Shown here: in pieces, positions 11,996 through 21,877 of the stretch
How the letters are laid out: each line of letters begins with the position of its first letter
Position numbering within the stretch: position 1 is the first letter of the stretch
Translations under genes and position numbers: made by a program
Notes under the pieces: model-generated
The model's database searches: none
The model's input: only the letters and a program-made list of their open reading frames with translations
Told to the model about the DNA's origin: nothing
From: Breznakia pachnodae
GTDB lineage: Bacteria; Bacillota_I; Bacilli_A; Erysipelotrichales; Erysipelotrichaceae
Reading direction: 5' to 3'
Length of the DNA: 64,000 nt
Assembly: GCF_030814225.1 (NCBI RefSeq)
Contig: NZ_JAUSUR010000006.1
Coordinates: 211,123-275,122, forward strand

Positions 11996-13369
11996 TTAGT
12001 TTTCAATTCTTTCTTTTTTCACTTCTGAATTTGAACTAAATATAAATGTTAGAACAGCTGCAATTACAAAGGTAGCTCCAATACATAAAATCATTAATAA
12101 CAGATTTGTCATTGTTCCGTCTGGATTTGAATAGATTGGTAATGAAGTTATTCCTGGCATAACAAATGCGAAACATTTAACGGTTAGCATGGTTGTTAGT
12201 GCTCCTCCTACTCCTGTCGCAATCATTGCACAGATAAGTGGAGTTCTTCTTACTACATTCACAGTAAACAGTGCTGGCTCAGAGATTCCTAGAAATGCAG
12301 AGAAACTGGTTGAAAAGGCTGCTGCTCTCATTTCTTTATCTTTTATTCTTAAAGCAGCTCCAAATGCAGCACCTGATTCTGCCATATTGTGACAGAAAGA
12401 AATCGGTAGTAAATAGTCATATCCCAGAGATGCAATGTTTTGAATCTGAATTGGTGATGTTGACTGATGCATTCCTGCAAGGACAATTAATGGCATAAAG
12501 AATCCTAACAGGAATCCTGCTATCGGTCCTAGAGTATCAAACATCCAAACAATGCCATCTGCTAAGTAAATACCACCATATGCTCCTAGTGGCGCTAAGA
12601 ATAGTAATGCTAATGGAATAGTAATTACTAATGATACCGTTGGTACTACGACCATTTTTAAAACTTCTGGAATAAAGCGATCAATGAATCGATACACAAT
12701 TGCTAATAATCCAACTCCTAAAATAACTGGGAAAACTGAACTTGCATATTTGAATACAGGTATTGTAATTCCTAAGAAACTAAATGGACTAGTATCACCA
12801 CCAATTGCATCTACAAAGGTTGGATACAACAATGCTCCAGCCACACACAATGCCAGATAATCATTTACCTTAAATTTTCTTGCTGATGATAATGCTAATA
12901 GGAATGGTAAAAAGTAAAATGGAATATCTGAAATAATATCTAATATGACATAAGTTTCTGCTCCATCAGCAAAGAATCCTAATCCTTGGGCTAAAGCTAA
13001 TAACCCTTTTAACATCCCACCTGCAACTAATGCAGGTAATATTGGTGAGAAGATACCAGATAATACATCTAGGATCATATCTACACTAAACTTCTTCTTT
13101 ACAGTTTCAACATTTTCATCCTTAATATCTAATAATGGTTTTACTTCTTCAAATACACTGCCTACATTAGGTCCAATAATCACCTGATATTGTCCATTTT
13201 TTATTTGAACACCAATGACTCCATCTAATTTTTCAATCGCTTCAATGTCAGCTTTGCTGTCATCTTTTAAATTGAATCTTAAACGAGTTACACAGTGAAG
13301 TGCATTTGTTATGTTACCCTTACTTCCAAGCAATTCAATAATACGTTTTGCTAAATCCTTATTATTCAT
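11996..13369 (-). CDS. PTS beta-glucoside-type transporter EIIBC (second system)
   Basis: A 457-residue permease with an N-terminal EIIB (phospho-accepting Cys26 in LHCVTRLRFNLKDD) and an EIIC domain with the GISEPALF signature. It imports and phosphorylates a beta-glucoside-like sugar. It follows the GH1 gene at 13388-14851 with 18 bases between and an AGGAGG ribosome site. It has no EIIA domain and none is adjacent, so it must borrow one; the stand-alone EIIA at 7468-7950 is the obvious donor. Regulation is probably by the divergent AraC protein, since no RAT was found here. Confidence 0.9.
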   Translation of the reverse strand: MNNKDLAKRIIELLGSKGNITNALHCVTRLRFNLKDDSKADIEAIEKLDGVIGVQIKNGQYQVIIGPNVGSVFEEVKPLLDIKDENVETVKKKFSVDMILDVLSGIFSPILPALVAGGMLKGLLALAQGLGFFADGAETYVILDIISDIPFYFLPFLLALSSARKFKVNDYLALCVAGALLYPTFVDAIGGDTSPFSFLGITIPVFKYASSVFPVILGVGLLAIVYRFIDRFIPEVLKMVVVPTVSLVITIPLALLFLAPLGAYGGIYLADGIVWMFDTLGPIAGFLLGFFMPLIVLAGMHQSTSPIQIQNIASLGYDYLLPISFCHNMAESGAAFGAALRIKDKEMRAAAFSTSFSAFLGISEPALFTVNVVRRTPLICAMIATGVGGALTTMLTVKCFAFVMPGITSLPIYSNPDGTMTNLLLMILCIGATFVIAAVLTFIFSSNSEVKKERIEN

Positions 13370-13387
13370 TTTCTTGCCTCCTATAGT

Positions 13388-14881
<1,494 letters not shown>

Positions 14882-14932
14882 TCATTTGCATTAGCTAGCT
14901 TACAATGATATTATCTCAGTATAACTAATATG

Positions 14933-14951
14933 TGAAAATAACATATTTTCA
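14933..14951. promoter_or_regulatory. Palindromic operator between GH1 and araC genes
   Basis: Perfect inverted repeat TGAAAATA-aca-TATTTTCA in the 138-base divergent intergenic region. It is well placed to bind the AraC-family protein or another dimeric regulator controlling both directions. No match to a named operator is claimed. Confidence 0.55.
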
Positions 14952-14989
14952 TTGATTTTATATCATATTTACATTTTTTGGGGGTTTCT

Positions 14990-15988
14990 ATGGATTTACA
15001 TGAATTAAACTACTTCTTACATCATGTTACTAAAAGTGAACAATGGCATCTTGAACATCCAGGTGAACTAAGTCCTTTTTATAAAAAAATGACTCCAGCT
15101 ATTCACAATGGAGAAATTTGTTATATGTTTGATTTTGTTAATACCTTAAAAGATGAAGAATTCGCAGTTGTTAAGGAAACAAGATTTACTACAATTCCTA
15201 TGCATTATCATAAAGATATGGAAATGAATTATGTATATGAAGGCTCTTGCACTTTTCTTATCAACACCCAGGAAATAACCTTACATAAGGGGGATGTTTG
15301 TATTCTTGATTCTAATACGCATCATTGTGCTACAAGTGAAAAAGGGGAAAATGATATTGTTATTAACTTTGTTTTTCGAAAATCTTACTTCAACGATGGA
15401 TTTCTAAATCGATTATCAGATAAAGGCTTAATTACAAATTTTCTATTAAGTACATTATCTAACTCTCAGGAACATAATAAGTATTTAATCTTTAAGACTG
15501 CAGAAAATTTTCGTTTTCATAATATTGTTCAATCACTATTATGTGAATACTACGCCCCTAGCATTTGTTACAATGAACTTAATAAAACTTATATGGCATT
15601 AGTATTTCTTGAACTTATTAATTCAATATATGATAATACCAATTCTGAATATATTGATTCAAAGAGTGATCAATTAATAATTTCCATATTAAAATATATT
15701 GAAGATAATTATAAAACTTGTACATTATCATCATTAGCTGATAATTTTAATTTTAATCAAAATTACCTCAGCAATCTAATTAAGAAAAAAACTGGTTCTA
15801 CTTTTCAAGAACTGAAATTAACTCAACAATTAACCAATGCATCATTTCTACTTACAAATACAAATAAAACAATTAATGAAATCATTGATGAAGTAGGCTG
15901 TTCTAACCCTTCTTACTTCTATAAGAAATTTACTTCATTGTTTCATCAGTCACCAAAATCTTATCGTATAAACTCAAAGAAGCCCTAG
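14990..15988 (+). CDS. AraC-family transcriptional regulator
   Basis: A 332-residue regulator. The N-terminal part (about 55-140) is a cupin-like ligand domain (HYHKDMEMNYVYEG, then GDVCILDSNTHH). The C-terminal part (about 230-330) is a double helix-turn-helix AraC domain ending in FHQSPKSYR. The start is taken as the ATG at 14990 behind a GGGGG ribosome site, rather than the upstream TTG. It is divergent from the GH1-EIIBC pair and so is its likely activator. The stop codon lies in the loop of a terminator shared with arsC. Confidence 0.88.
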   Translation: MDLHELNYFLHHVTKSEQWHLEHPGELSPFYKKMTPAIHNGEICYMFDFVNTLKDEEFAVVKETRFTTIPMHYHKDMEMNYVYEGSCTFLINTQEITLHKGDVCILDSNTHHCATSEKGENDIVINFVFRKSYFNDGFLNRLSDKGLITNFLLSTLSNSQEHNKYLIFKTAENFRFHNIVQSLLCEYYAPSICYNELNKTYMALVFLELINSIYDNTNSEYIDSKSDQLIISILKYIEDNYKTCTLSSLADNFNFNQNYLSNLIKKKTGSTFQELKLTQQLTNASFLLTNTNKTINEIIDEVGCSNPSYFYKKFTSLFHQSPKSYRINSKKP

Positions 15989-16000
15989 ATGGGCTTCTTT
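15976..16000. terminator. Bidirectional terminator between araC-type gene and arsC
   Basis: Perfect 10-base stem AAAGAAGCCC / GGGCTTCTTT with a 5-base loop, flanked by A/T runs. It closes the AraC-type gene on the plus strand and the ars cassette on the minus strand. Confidence 0.9.
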
Positions 16001-16401
16001 TATAGTTTACCTTGTTGTATTCGTTCTCTTAAATCAAAAGCTTTCTTCTCGATTAATCTAGCTGTCTTTTCAAATTCAAGCATTCCTTTTCCACTAGGAT
16101 CATCCAATCCCCAATCTTCACGATATTCACTAGGAATCATTGGACAATCAACATTACAACCCATTGTAATGACAATATCTACTTTAGGAATATCTGCAAT
16201 TAATTTAGAATATTGAGTTTCTTTCATATCAATGGAATATAGTTGTTTCATTATCTTTACAGCATCCTTATTAATTTCATCTTTGATTTCAGTTCCTGCA
16301 CTATAGGCTTCAAATATATCTGCACAGTAATATTTTGCTAGTGCTTCTGCCATTTGTGAGCGACAAGAATTGTGTACACAAATAAATGCTACTTTTTTCA
16401 T
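16000..16401 (-). CDS. arsC: Thioredoxin-type arsenate reductase ArsC
   Basis: A 134-residue low-molecular-weight-phosphatase-fold protein with the P-loop CVHNSCRS (C8 to R14, CX5R). A second cysteine pair lies in MGCNVDCP, followed by EDWGLDDPSG, which is typical of thioredoxin-coupled arsenate reductases. It would reduce arsenate to arsenite. The start at 16401 is set by an AGGTGAT ribosome site and an ATGA overlap with the upstream acetyltransferase stop, so the genes are coupled. Last gene of the cassette. Confidence 0.88.
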   Translation of the reverse strand: MKKVAFICVHNSCRSQMAEALAKYYCADIFEAYSAGTEIKDEINKDAVKIMKQLYSIDMKETQYSKLIADIPKVDIVITMGCNVDCPMIPSEYREDWGLDDPSGKGMLEFEKTARLIEKKAFDLRERIQQGKL

Positions 16402-16892
16402 TCTATCACCTTGCTTCGTCGTTCCATTAGAATTGTATTTCGCCAATTACCAAATCGATCTTTTCCAATTCGTTCACGATACCCAACTTCTCGAAATCCT
16501 ACTTTTTTATGTAGTTGGACGCTGGCAACATTATCTTCCATAATTCCTACCTGAAGCGTCCATATTCCTGCTTTTTCTGATGCTTCAATCATTATATTAT
16601 ATAGTTTAGATGCAATTCCATTACCAGCAAAATCATTGTGGACATAAACACTTACTTCGCATACTCCACTGTATACACATCTTGAAGAGATTGGGCTTAA
16701 TTCAATCCATCCTACTACTTGCTGATTGATACATGCAACATAGCGTAACTCCTCTAAATGAGATTTATTCCAATCTTCATATGTTGGAATATCACTTTGA
16801 AAAGTTGCCATATTCGTATCTACTCCTTGTTTATAGATTTCAGCAACTGCATCCCAGTCTTCAACTGTCATCTTACGTACAACTATATCCAT
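16398..16892 (-). CDS. GNAT acetyltransferase, phosphinothricin/ArsN1-like
   Basis: A 164-residue GNAT enzyme resembling the phosphinothricin N-acetyltransferase group. It has an early VRKMTVEDWDAVAEIY, a YVHNDFAGNGIASKLY acetyl-CoA loop and a C-terminal KVGFREVGYRERIG. Members encoded beside arsC can be ArsN1, which acetylates the arsenic antibiotic arsinothricin; that role is inferred from context only. It sits between the thioredoxin-like gene (9-base gap) and arsC (4-base overlap), with AAGGAGA upstream. Confidence 0.85.
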   Translation of the reverse strand: MDIVVRKMTVEDWDAVAEIYKQGVDTNMATFQSDIPTYEDWNKSHLEELRYVACINQQVVGWIELSPISSRCVYSGVCEVSVYVHNDFAGNGIASKLYNIMIEASEKAGIWTLQVGIMEDNVASVQLHKKVGFREVGYRERIGKDRFGNWRNTILMERRSKVIE

Positions 16893-16901
16893 CTTATCTC
16901 C

Positions 16902-17201
16902 TTATAAAAGTTCTTTGATTTGATCTACTGTTAATACTTTACCATAACTAACTACTTTGCCTTTGTAAACAAGTGCAGGAGTTGACATCACACCATAAGC
17001 TGCAATTTCACTCATATCTGTAACCTTCTCAATATCCGTAGACTTGTTTAGTTCAGAAAGTGCCTGTTTTGCATTATTTGTAAGTTCCACGCATTTTGCA
17101 CAACCTGCACCTAATACTTTTACATCTGCACCTTCTACACCTCGATCAGCATTACTTGTGCTGCAACCACAATCATTCTTCTTTTTTCCAAATAATTTCA
17201 T
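16902..17201 (-). CDS. Small thioredoxin-like redox protein
   Basis: A 99-residue protein with a short Cys-containing leader (KKKNDCGCS) and a thioredoxin-like domain from about residue 26. The active-site-like CxxC is GAGCAKC and the cis-Pro region is STPALVYKGK. This matches the redox-active disulfide protein 2 group, often encoded with DUF318 permeases. It could reduce ArsC or a permease cysteine pair. GAGGAGG precedes the ATG, and it is 19 bases downstream of the permease stop. Confidence 0.82.
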   Translation of the reverse strand: MKLFGKKKNDCGCSTSNADRGVEGADVKVLGAGCAKCVELTNNAKQALSELNKSTDIEKVTDMSEIAAYGVMSTPALVYKGKVVSYGKVLTVDQIKELL

Positions 17202-17220
17202 TTCATCGTCCTCCTCTTAC

Positions 17221-18213
17221 TTAAAATAAATACTGAAATGTATTAAATCCATAACCAATGATAATAATACCAATACCAACAATAGCAATGAATGTTACTA
17301 ACAGCTTAGGCTTTACTGCACGTTTCAACATAATAATTGATGGAAGAGATAAAGCAGTTACTGCCATCATAAAGGATAATACAGTACCTAATCCTACACC
17401 TTTGGCATATAACGCTTCTGCAATTGGAATGGTACCAAAGATATCTGCATACATTGGAATTCCTACAACTGTAGCCAGTATTACAGAGAAAGGATTATCT
17501 TCTCCTAATATACGTTGAATAAATTCTTCTGGCAATACATTATGAATGACTGCACCAATTCCTACTCCAACAATAACATATGGAAATACTTTTTTAAATG
17601 TTGATATTACCTGTTCTTTGGCAAACGTGATTCTTTCTTTTCTTGTTGTTGTTTCATCATCAATAGCAACATTAGGTGCATCTTTAATAAACTTCTCTAC
17701 ATACTTCTCCATTCCCAACTTCTCGATTAGTAAACCACCAAATACAGCAAGAATTAATCCAACAACGACATAAACAATTGCAATCTCCCAACCAAAGATA
17801 GACATCAGCAACACTAACGATCCTAAATCAACCATTGGTGATGAAATCAGAAATGAAAATGTTACACCTACTGGTAATCCTGCACTTGTAAATCCCATGA
17901 AGATAGGAATTGATGAACAGCTACAAAAAGGTGTAATAGTTCCTAATAAGGCACTAATCACATTCGCCCATATTCCTTTAAACCTTCCTAGAATTTTCTT
18001 TGTTCGTTCTGGTGGGAAATAACTTTGAATATAGGATATTCCAAAAATCAATACGGATAACAACACTAAAATTTTGATTGTATCATAAATAAAGAATTGA
18101 ATACTCCCGCCTAATTGACCACTTATATCTAATCCTAGGCTAGTTAATAAATTACCAATAAGTTCATTTAACCAGTTCATCCCTAGAATTTGTTCCTGAA
18201 TAAAACTCCACAT
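17221..18213 (-). CDS. DUF318/ArsP-type permease
   Basis: A 330-residue integral membrane protein with around eight predicted segments. The family motif TPFCSCSSIPIF lies near residue 100 and a second conserved region is GIPMYADIFGTIPIAEAL. The family includes ArsP, which exports trivalent organoarsenicals, and other thiol- or metal-linked permeases. A Glu/Lys-rich cytoplasmic loop splits it in two near residues 165-205. I chose the ATG at 18213 because AAGGAG sits directly before it. First gene of the permease-redox-acetyltransferase-arsC operon. Confidence 0.88.
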   Translation of the reverse strand: MWSFIQEQILGMNWLNELIGNLLTSLGLDISGQLGGSIQFFIYDTIKILVLLSVLIFGISYIQSYFPPERTKKILGRFKGIWANVISALLGTITPFCSCSSIPIFMGFTSAGLPVGVTFSFLISSPMVDLGSLVLLMSIFGWEIAIVYVVVGLILAVFGGLLIEKLGMEKYVEKFIKDAPNVAIDDETTTRKERITFAKEQVISTFKKVFPYVIVGVGIGAVIHNVLPEEFIQRILGEDNPFSVILATVVGIPMYADIFGTIPIAEALYAKGVGLGTVLSFMMAVTALSLPSIIMLKRAVKPKLLVTFIAIVGIGIIIIGYGFNTFQYLF

Positions 18214-18232
18214 ATCTTTCTCCTTTTTACAC

Positions 18233-18248
18233 ATCGATAATTATCGAT
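18233..18248. promoter_or_regulatory. Palindromic operator 1 of the ars permease operon
   Basis: Perfect 16-base palindrome ATCGATAATTATCGAT just downstream of the -10 box. It shares the ATCGAT core with a second palindrome inside the promoter spacer (18266-18275). A good candidate for ArsR binding. Confidence 0.65.
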
Positions 18249-18254
18249 ATTTAA

Positions 18255-18282
18255 ATTATACTAACATATCGATATATGTCAA
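18255..18282 (-). promoter_or_regulatory. Promoter of the ars permease operon with embedded operator
   Basis: Minus-strand TTGACA (18282-18277), 16 bases, TATAAT (18260-18255). The spacer contains the 10-base palindrome ATATCGATAT at 18266-18275, so repressor binding there would block RNA polymerase directly. Confidence 0.8.
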
Positions 18283-18293
18283 TATGTTTTCTT

Positions 18294-18321
18294 AAAAAAA
18301 AAGAAGAAATATAAACTTCTT
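18294..18321 (-). terminator. Terminator of arsR
   Basis: Stem AAGAAG / CTTCTT with a 9-base loop. On the minus strand it is followed by a long T-run. It directly abuts the arsR stop and separates arsR from the permease operon. Confidence 0.75.
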
Positions 18322-18606
18322 CTACTTGGTACAAGTGCCATCAAATAACTCTAATATCGATGTTCTGGTTTTTGAACATAAATCTTTACTAATTGTATAA
18401 TTCATCCACTTCCCACTTTTTTTAGCATCCACTAATCCAGAATCTACTAATATTTTCATATGGTGTGATAAAGTGGATTGAACAATATTTAAATCCTCCA
18501 GAAGGTCACAGGCACATCGTTCTCCCTGTTCTTTTAGAATACGAAATATCTTAATTCTATTTTCATCACTTAATGCTTTTAAAACAATAATGAGTTCTTT
18601 ATCCAT
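18322..18606 (-). CDS. arsR: ArsR-family metalloregulator
   Basis: A 94-residue winged-helix repressor. The CxC pair in GERCACDLL sits at the start of the DNA-binding helix region, the classical ArsR As(III)/Sb(III) site. It is followed by the recognition helix VQSTLSHHMKIL. Binding of arsenite would release DNA. It has its own promoter and terminator, so it is a separate transcript from the permease operon. The palindromes at 18233-18275 are its likely targets. Confidence 0.9.
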   Translation of the reverse strand: MDKELIIVLKALSDENRIKIFRILKEQGERCACDLLEDLNIVQSTLSHHMKILVDSGLVDAKKSGKWMNYTISKDLCSKTRTSILELFDGTCTK

Positions 18607-18628
18607 AGTAGTTACCTCTTACTATCTT

Positions 18629-18657
18629 AATATAACGAATGGAAGTTACCGTGTCAA
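18629..18657 (-). promoter_or_regulatory. Promoter of arsR
   Basis: Minus-strand TTGACA (18657-18652), exactly 17 bases, TATATT (18634-18629). The ATCGAT palindromes of the permease promoter are absent here. Confidence 0.75.
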
Positions 18658-18711
18658 ATATGTACTTTTTAAGTTTAGCTTTTGAAAAATGAAAATACTG
18701 CTTTTCGACTT

Positions 18712-19818
18712 CTAATCAGCACCTAATTTCTCTTTAATTATTTTTCTTTCATCTTCTATTCGCTCTACCAAACTCGTATACTTAGCATTTGTCAATTCTC
18801 CCTCTTTTTTTTCATCTGGCCATATAGCATTTGCAATTTCAATCATTCTTGACTTATCATATAAACTTGTATCCGTTATAACTGCATAATCATAATTAGT
18901 ATGATTCAAACCATAATTTAAACGTTCAAATTCATATTTAGTATGAGGATAAATCTCTTGTTTCTGAACCGGATAATATATAATACTAAAAAATTGATAT
19001 GATCCATTGTAACCTTGTAATATAATATGAACAGAATAATACCACTCCGATAAATCTTTATTTGAATAACCAGCTAAAAAATGTGTTTCTCCGTGTTGAA
19101 AGCAGTTCCATAATGAATTATCCATACTTTCAACATCTGCACTAACTTCAAAGTCATCTGCACCAATTACCAATGCAGTATAGTGATTCTTTTTATTTTC
19201 TGCAAACTCAGTAATTGATACTTCATCATTATTTGAAACATAAGCAAGATAAGATTCTAAAAAGTCACCTGAATCACCTTTTTTTTCTAAACTAAATGAA
19301 ATTAAGCCTGTATTTATTTTATCTGTTGTTTCTTTATCATTAATTGAAACATCAGAAAACGTACTACATACAACCTCATCGTTTTCTGAATTTTTGTTTT
19401 CAACAATCATTTCATAATTCATATTTAAATTGCGTTTTGTATTTATACTTACATTATAAGTATAGTAAAAGCTAATGCATGCAAGTATAAATGAGACTAA
19501 AGGAAGCCAATTTTTTAAATGTTTTTTTAATGTTACTAAATGATAACTATTTTCTTTAGCATAAAATATTTCATCATTCGATGAAATATAATAAGTATTA
19601 TTAAAACTATATAATTCATTATCGTTATAAACTTCAATTAGACCTATACAATCTTTATCATCATTTTTTTTATTTATATAAAAACTATATATCCCTTCAT
19701 AAAACCAATAGTCTATATTTTTCCCATTATTATCAATTATTTTTAAATTTATTCTTTGCTTAATCAATTCTTTGCTATCTTCATCTTTGAATTTTACATT
19801 GACTTGTTCTCTTCCCAT
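18712..19818 (-). CDS. Uncharacterised membrane protein, 368 residues
   Basis: Not recognised. An N-terminal cytoplasmic part (about 1-135) of beta character is followed by a single membrane segment near LPLVSFILACISFYYTYNV (about 138-156). A polar C-terminal domain of about 210 residues follows. The topology is probably N-inside, C-outside. A GAGGGG ribosome site precedes the ATG. It is followed at its 5' side by a 59-residue membrane protein gene 40 bases away, with which it may be transcribed. No catalytic motif is visible. Confidence 0.7.
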   Translation of the reverse strand: MGREQVNVKFKDEDSKELIKQRINLKIIDNNGKNIDYWFYEGIYSFYINKKNDDKDCIGLIEVYNDNELYSFNNTYYISSNDEIFYAKENSYHLVTLKKHLKNWLPLVSFILACISFYYTYNVSINTKRNLNMNYEMIVENKNSENDEVVCSTFSDVSINDKETTDKINTGLISFSLEKKGDSGDFLESYLAYVSNNDEVSITEFAENKKNHYTALVIGADDFEVSADVESMDNSLWNCFQHGETHFLAGYSNKDLSEWYYSVHIILQGYNGSYQFFSIIYYPVQKQEIYPHTKYEFERLNYGLNHTNYDYAVITDTSLYDKSRMIEIANAIWPDEKKEGELTNAKYTSLVERIEDERKIIKEKLGAD

Positions 19819-19858
19819 CTATATCCCCTCATATTTAACTAACTATTTAAACTAAAAA

Positions 19859-20038
19859 TCAACTTTTTCTTGAAGAATACAACATTTTAAGGATTCCAAT
19901 AACTGCAAATATAAAATAATACCCAGTTACTGTAATATCCACATTAAAGAGTTCTTTTGAACCTTCAATGATTAAATTATCAAATCCAAACAGCGCTAGA
20001 AACCACGCTAATATTAATGCACCTACAATACTCCACAT
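19859..20038 (-). CDS. Small membrane protein, 59 residues
   Basis: A short complete gene with an AGGAGA ribosome site 8 bases before the ATG. The product has two hydrophobic segments (about residues 3-19, WSIVGALILAWFLALFG, and 40-53, YYFIFAVIGILKML) joined by an acidic loop, and a basic tail (SSRKS). Inferred two-pass membrane peptide of unknown role. It lies between the 368-residue membrane protein and a divergent XRE regulator and may be linked to either. Confidence 0.65.
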   Translation of the reverse strand: MWSIVGALILAWFLALFGFDNLIIEGSKELFNVDITVTGYYFIFAVIGILKMLYSSRKS

Positions 20039-20152
20039 ATGATGTTCTCCTCTGTATTCCTAGAAATCACTTTTATTCTCATGAATAGATTATATCAAAT
20101 GTAAAAGCACTACTACAAGTATTTATTATCAAATCAGAGATATAGAGGTTTA

Positions 20153-20181
20153 TTGACAAAAAACTATTATAAGCATACTAT
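20153..20181 (+). promoter_or_regulatory. Promoter of the XRE-type gene
   Basis: TTGACA at 20153-20158, exactly 17 bases, TACTAT at 20176-20181, followed by the gene start at 20210. Confidence 0.75.
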
Positions 20182-20209
20182 GAAACAAAGAATATGGGAG
20201 TGTCATTAT

Positions 20210-20836
20210 ATGAATTTTAATGAGAAGTTACAACAACTTAGAAAACTAAATAATATGACTCAAGAAGAACTGGCAAAAGTATTGTTTGTTTCAAGAACTG
20301 CTGTTTCAAAATGGGAAAGTGGAAAAGGTTATCCCAATATTGATTCATTGAAATCAATTGCTGAAGTATTTGATATTACGATTGATGAATTATTGTCTAA
20401 TGATGAATTAATTACACTTGCAATAAATGAGAATGACAGTAATATAAACAAACTATCTACCCTTGCTTTTGGTTTGCTTGATATCTTAGTTATCATCTTT
20501 ATCTTTCTCCCTCTTTATGCAAAACAGGAACCTACTTATGTTCATACTGTATCACTATTATCGAATCCAGATCTTAATACAGTTACGTTCTATATGTACT
20601 TTGCGTTTTTGATTCTCCTTTCTGTATTAGGTATCATTGAAATCATCCTTCAGTTTAAGAAAGACGAAAAGAAATCAAACATAGTAAAATTAATTTCAAT
20701 TGCAATTCATACAGCCACAATTCTATTGTTTATCGCATCACGTCAGCCATATGCTGCTGCACTTATGTTTATTCTTTTTGGAATTAAAATTATACTATTA
20801 TTCAATAGTAAGAAATACAACAAACATTCTATTTAG
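20210..20836 (+). CDS. XRE-family regulator with C-terminal membrane domain
   Basis: A 209-residue protein. The N-terminal Cro/C1 helix-turn-helix (about 5-62) contains MTQEELAKVLFVSRTAVSKWESGKGYPN. The C-terminal part holds about four hydrophobic segments (about 83-102, 126-146, 163-180, 185-203). Such membrane-linked XRE proteins are common in Bacillota and may sense envelope state. The start is taken at 20210, since the upstream TTG frame covers the -35 box. It precedes uppP on the same strand but a terminator separates them. Confidence 0.85.
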   Translation: MNFNEKLQQLRKLNNMTQEELAKVLFVSRTAVSKWESGKGYPNIDSLKSIAEVFDITIDELLSNDELITLAINENDSNINKLSTLAFGLLDILVIIFIFLPLYAKQEPTYVHTVSLLSNPDLNTVTFYMYFAFLILLSVLGIIEIILQFKKDEKKSNIVKLISIAIHTATILLFIASRQPYAAALMFILFGIKIILLFNSKKYNKHSI

Positions 20837-20868
20837 GCCTATGACACGAAAAGTGTCATGGCTTTTTT
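20837..20868 (+). terminator. Terminator of the XRE-type gene
   Basis: Stem GCCTATGACAC / GTGTCATGGC (one mismatch, GAAAA loop) followed by six T residues, directly after the stop codon. Confidence 0.9.
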
Positions 20869-20962
20869 ATAATGTGAGTATTGGTGTCTTGCCCTTCTAA
20901 TTCCTCTACTTGATAATAGGTTTATCATTATTAAACTAATTATGATGAAGGAGGTTATTGTG

Positions 20963-21793
20963 ATGATCGATTTATATGAAATATTAAAAGTAATAATTCT
21001 AGGAATTATTGAAGGTATTACCGAGTGGTTACCAATTAGTAGCACAGGACATATGCTATTGGTTGATGAATTTATTAAACTTAATATGAGTAGCGAATTT
21101 AAAGAAATGTTTTTTGTAGTGATTCAGTTAGGTGCAATCCTTGCAGTCGCTGTTATCTTCTGGAAGAAAATGTTTCCATTTCAGTTTAAGGAAAAGAAGG
21201 AACCAATCATTAAGATGGATATTATTTCACTTTGGATGAAAGTAGTTGTTGCCTGCATCCCTGGTGCAGTAATAACCATACTTTTTGATGATTATGTAGA
21301 AGCAAACTTTAAGACACCCCTTGTGATTGCCCTTGCTTTAATTGTATACGGAATATTGTTTATTGTTATTGAAAGAAAGAATAAAAATAAAGTCCCACGA
21401 GTTAATACAATGTCGGAATTGACTTATAAAGATGCACTGGCAATTGGTGCATTTCAGGTACTATCAATTATTCCTGGTACATCACGTTCTGGTTCCACAA
21501 TCATTGGTGGATTACTAATTGGTATATCAAGAATGGTAATAGCTGAGTTTACCTTCTTTCTGGCAGTTCCAGTGATGTTTGGGTTAAGTGCTATTAAATT
21601 ATTGAAGTTTGGTTTTGTCTTTACACAATCACAATTAATTGTTCTTCTTGTTGGTACAATCACTGCATTTATTATTTCCATTCTGGTAATTAAGTTTTTT
21701 ATTAATTATATTAAAAAACATGATTTCCAAGTTTTTGGATGGTATCGAATTGTCATCGGAATCGTTGTTTTTCTATACTTCTATTTACAATAA
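20963..21793 (+). CDS. uppP: Undecaprenyl-diphosphatase UppP/BacA
   Basis: A 276-residue polytopic membrane enzyme that recycles undecaprenyl diphosphate to the monophosphate carrier for wall synthesis. It confers bacitracin tolerance when abundant. The two family motifs are present: EGITEWLPISSTGH near residue 17 and PGTSRSGST near residue 170. The ATG at 20963 is chosen because AAGGAGG lies just upstream; the longer frame contains that site inside it. Length is normal. No bacitracin-responsive two-component genes are nearby. Confidence 0.95.
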   Translation: MIDLYEILKVIILGIIEGITEWLPISSTGHMLLVDEFIKLNMSSEFKEMFFVVIQLGAILAVAVIFWKKMFPFQFKEKKEPIIKMDIISLWMKVVVACIPGAVITILFDDYVEANFKTPLVIALALIVYGILFIVIERKNKNKVPRVNTMSELTYKDALAIGAFQVLSIIPGTSRSGSTIIGGLLIGISRMVIAEFTFFLAVPVMFGLSAIKLLKFGFVFTQSQLIVLLVGTITAFIISILVIKFFINYIKKHDFQVFGWYRIVIGIVVFLYFYLQ

Positions 21794-21877
21794 AATTTAC
21801 TCATTCATATCAACTGCACTTTCCTCTTGTTGGGTGTATATTAGGGACGTATAGCGAGAGCTAGATAGGAGGATTAT

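Noticed and set aside
20153..20209. Longer XRE protein starting at TTG 20153
   Set aside because: That start lies in the -35 box TTGACA of a good promoter, so the gene must start later (20210).
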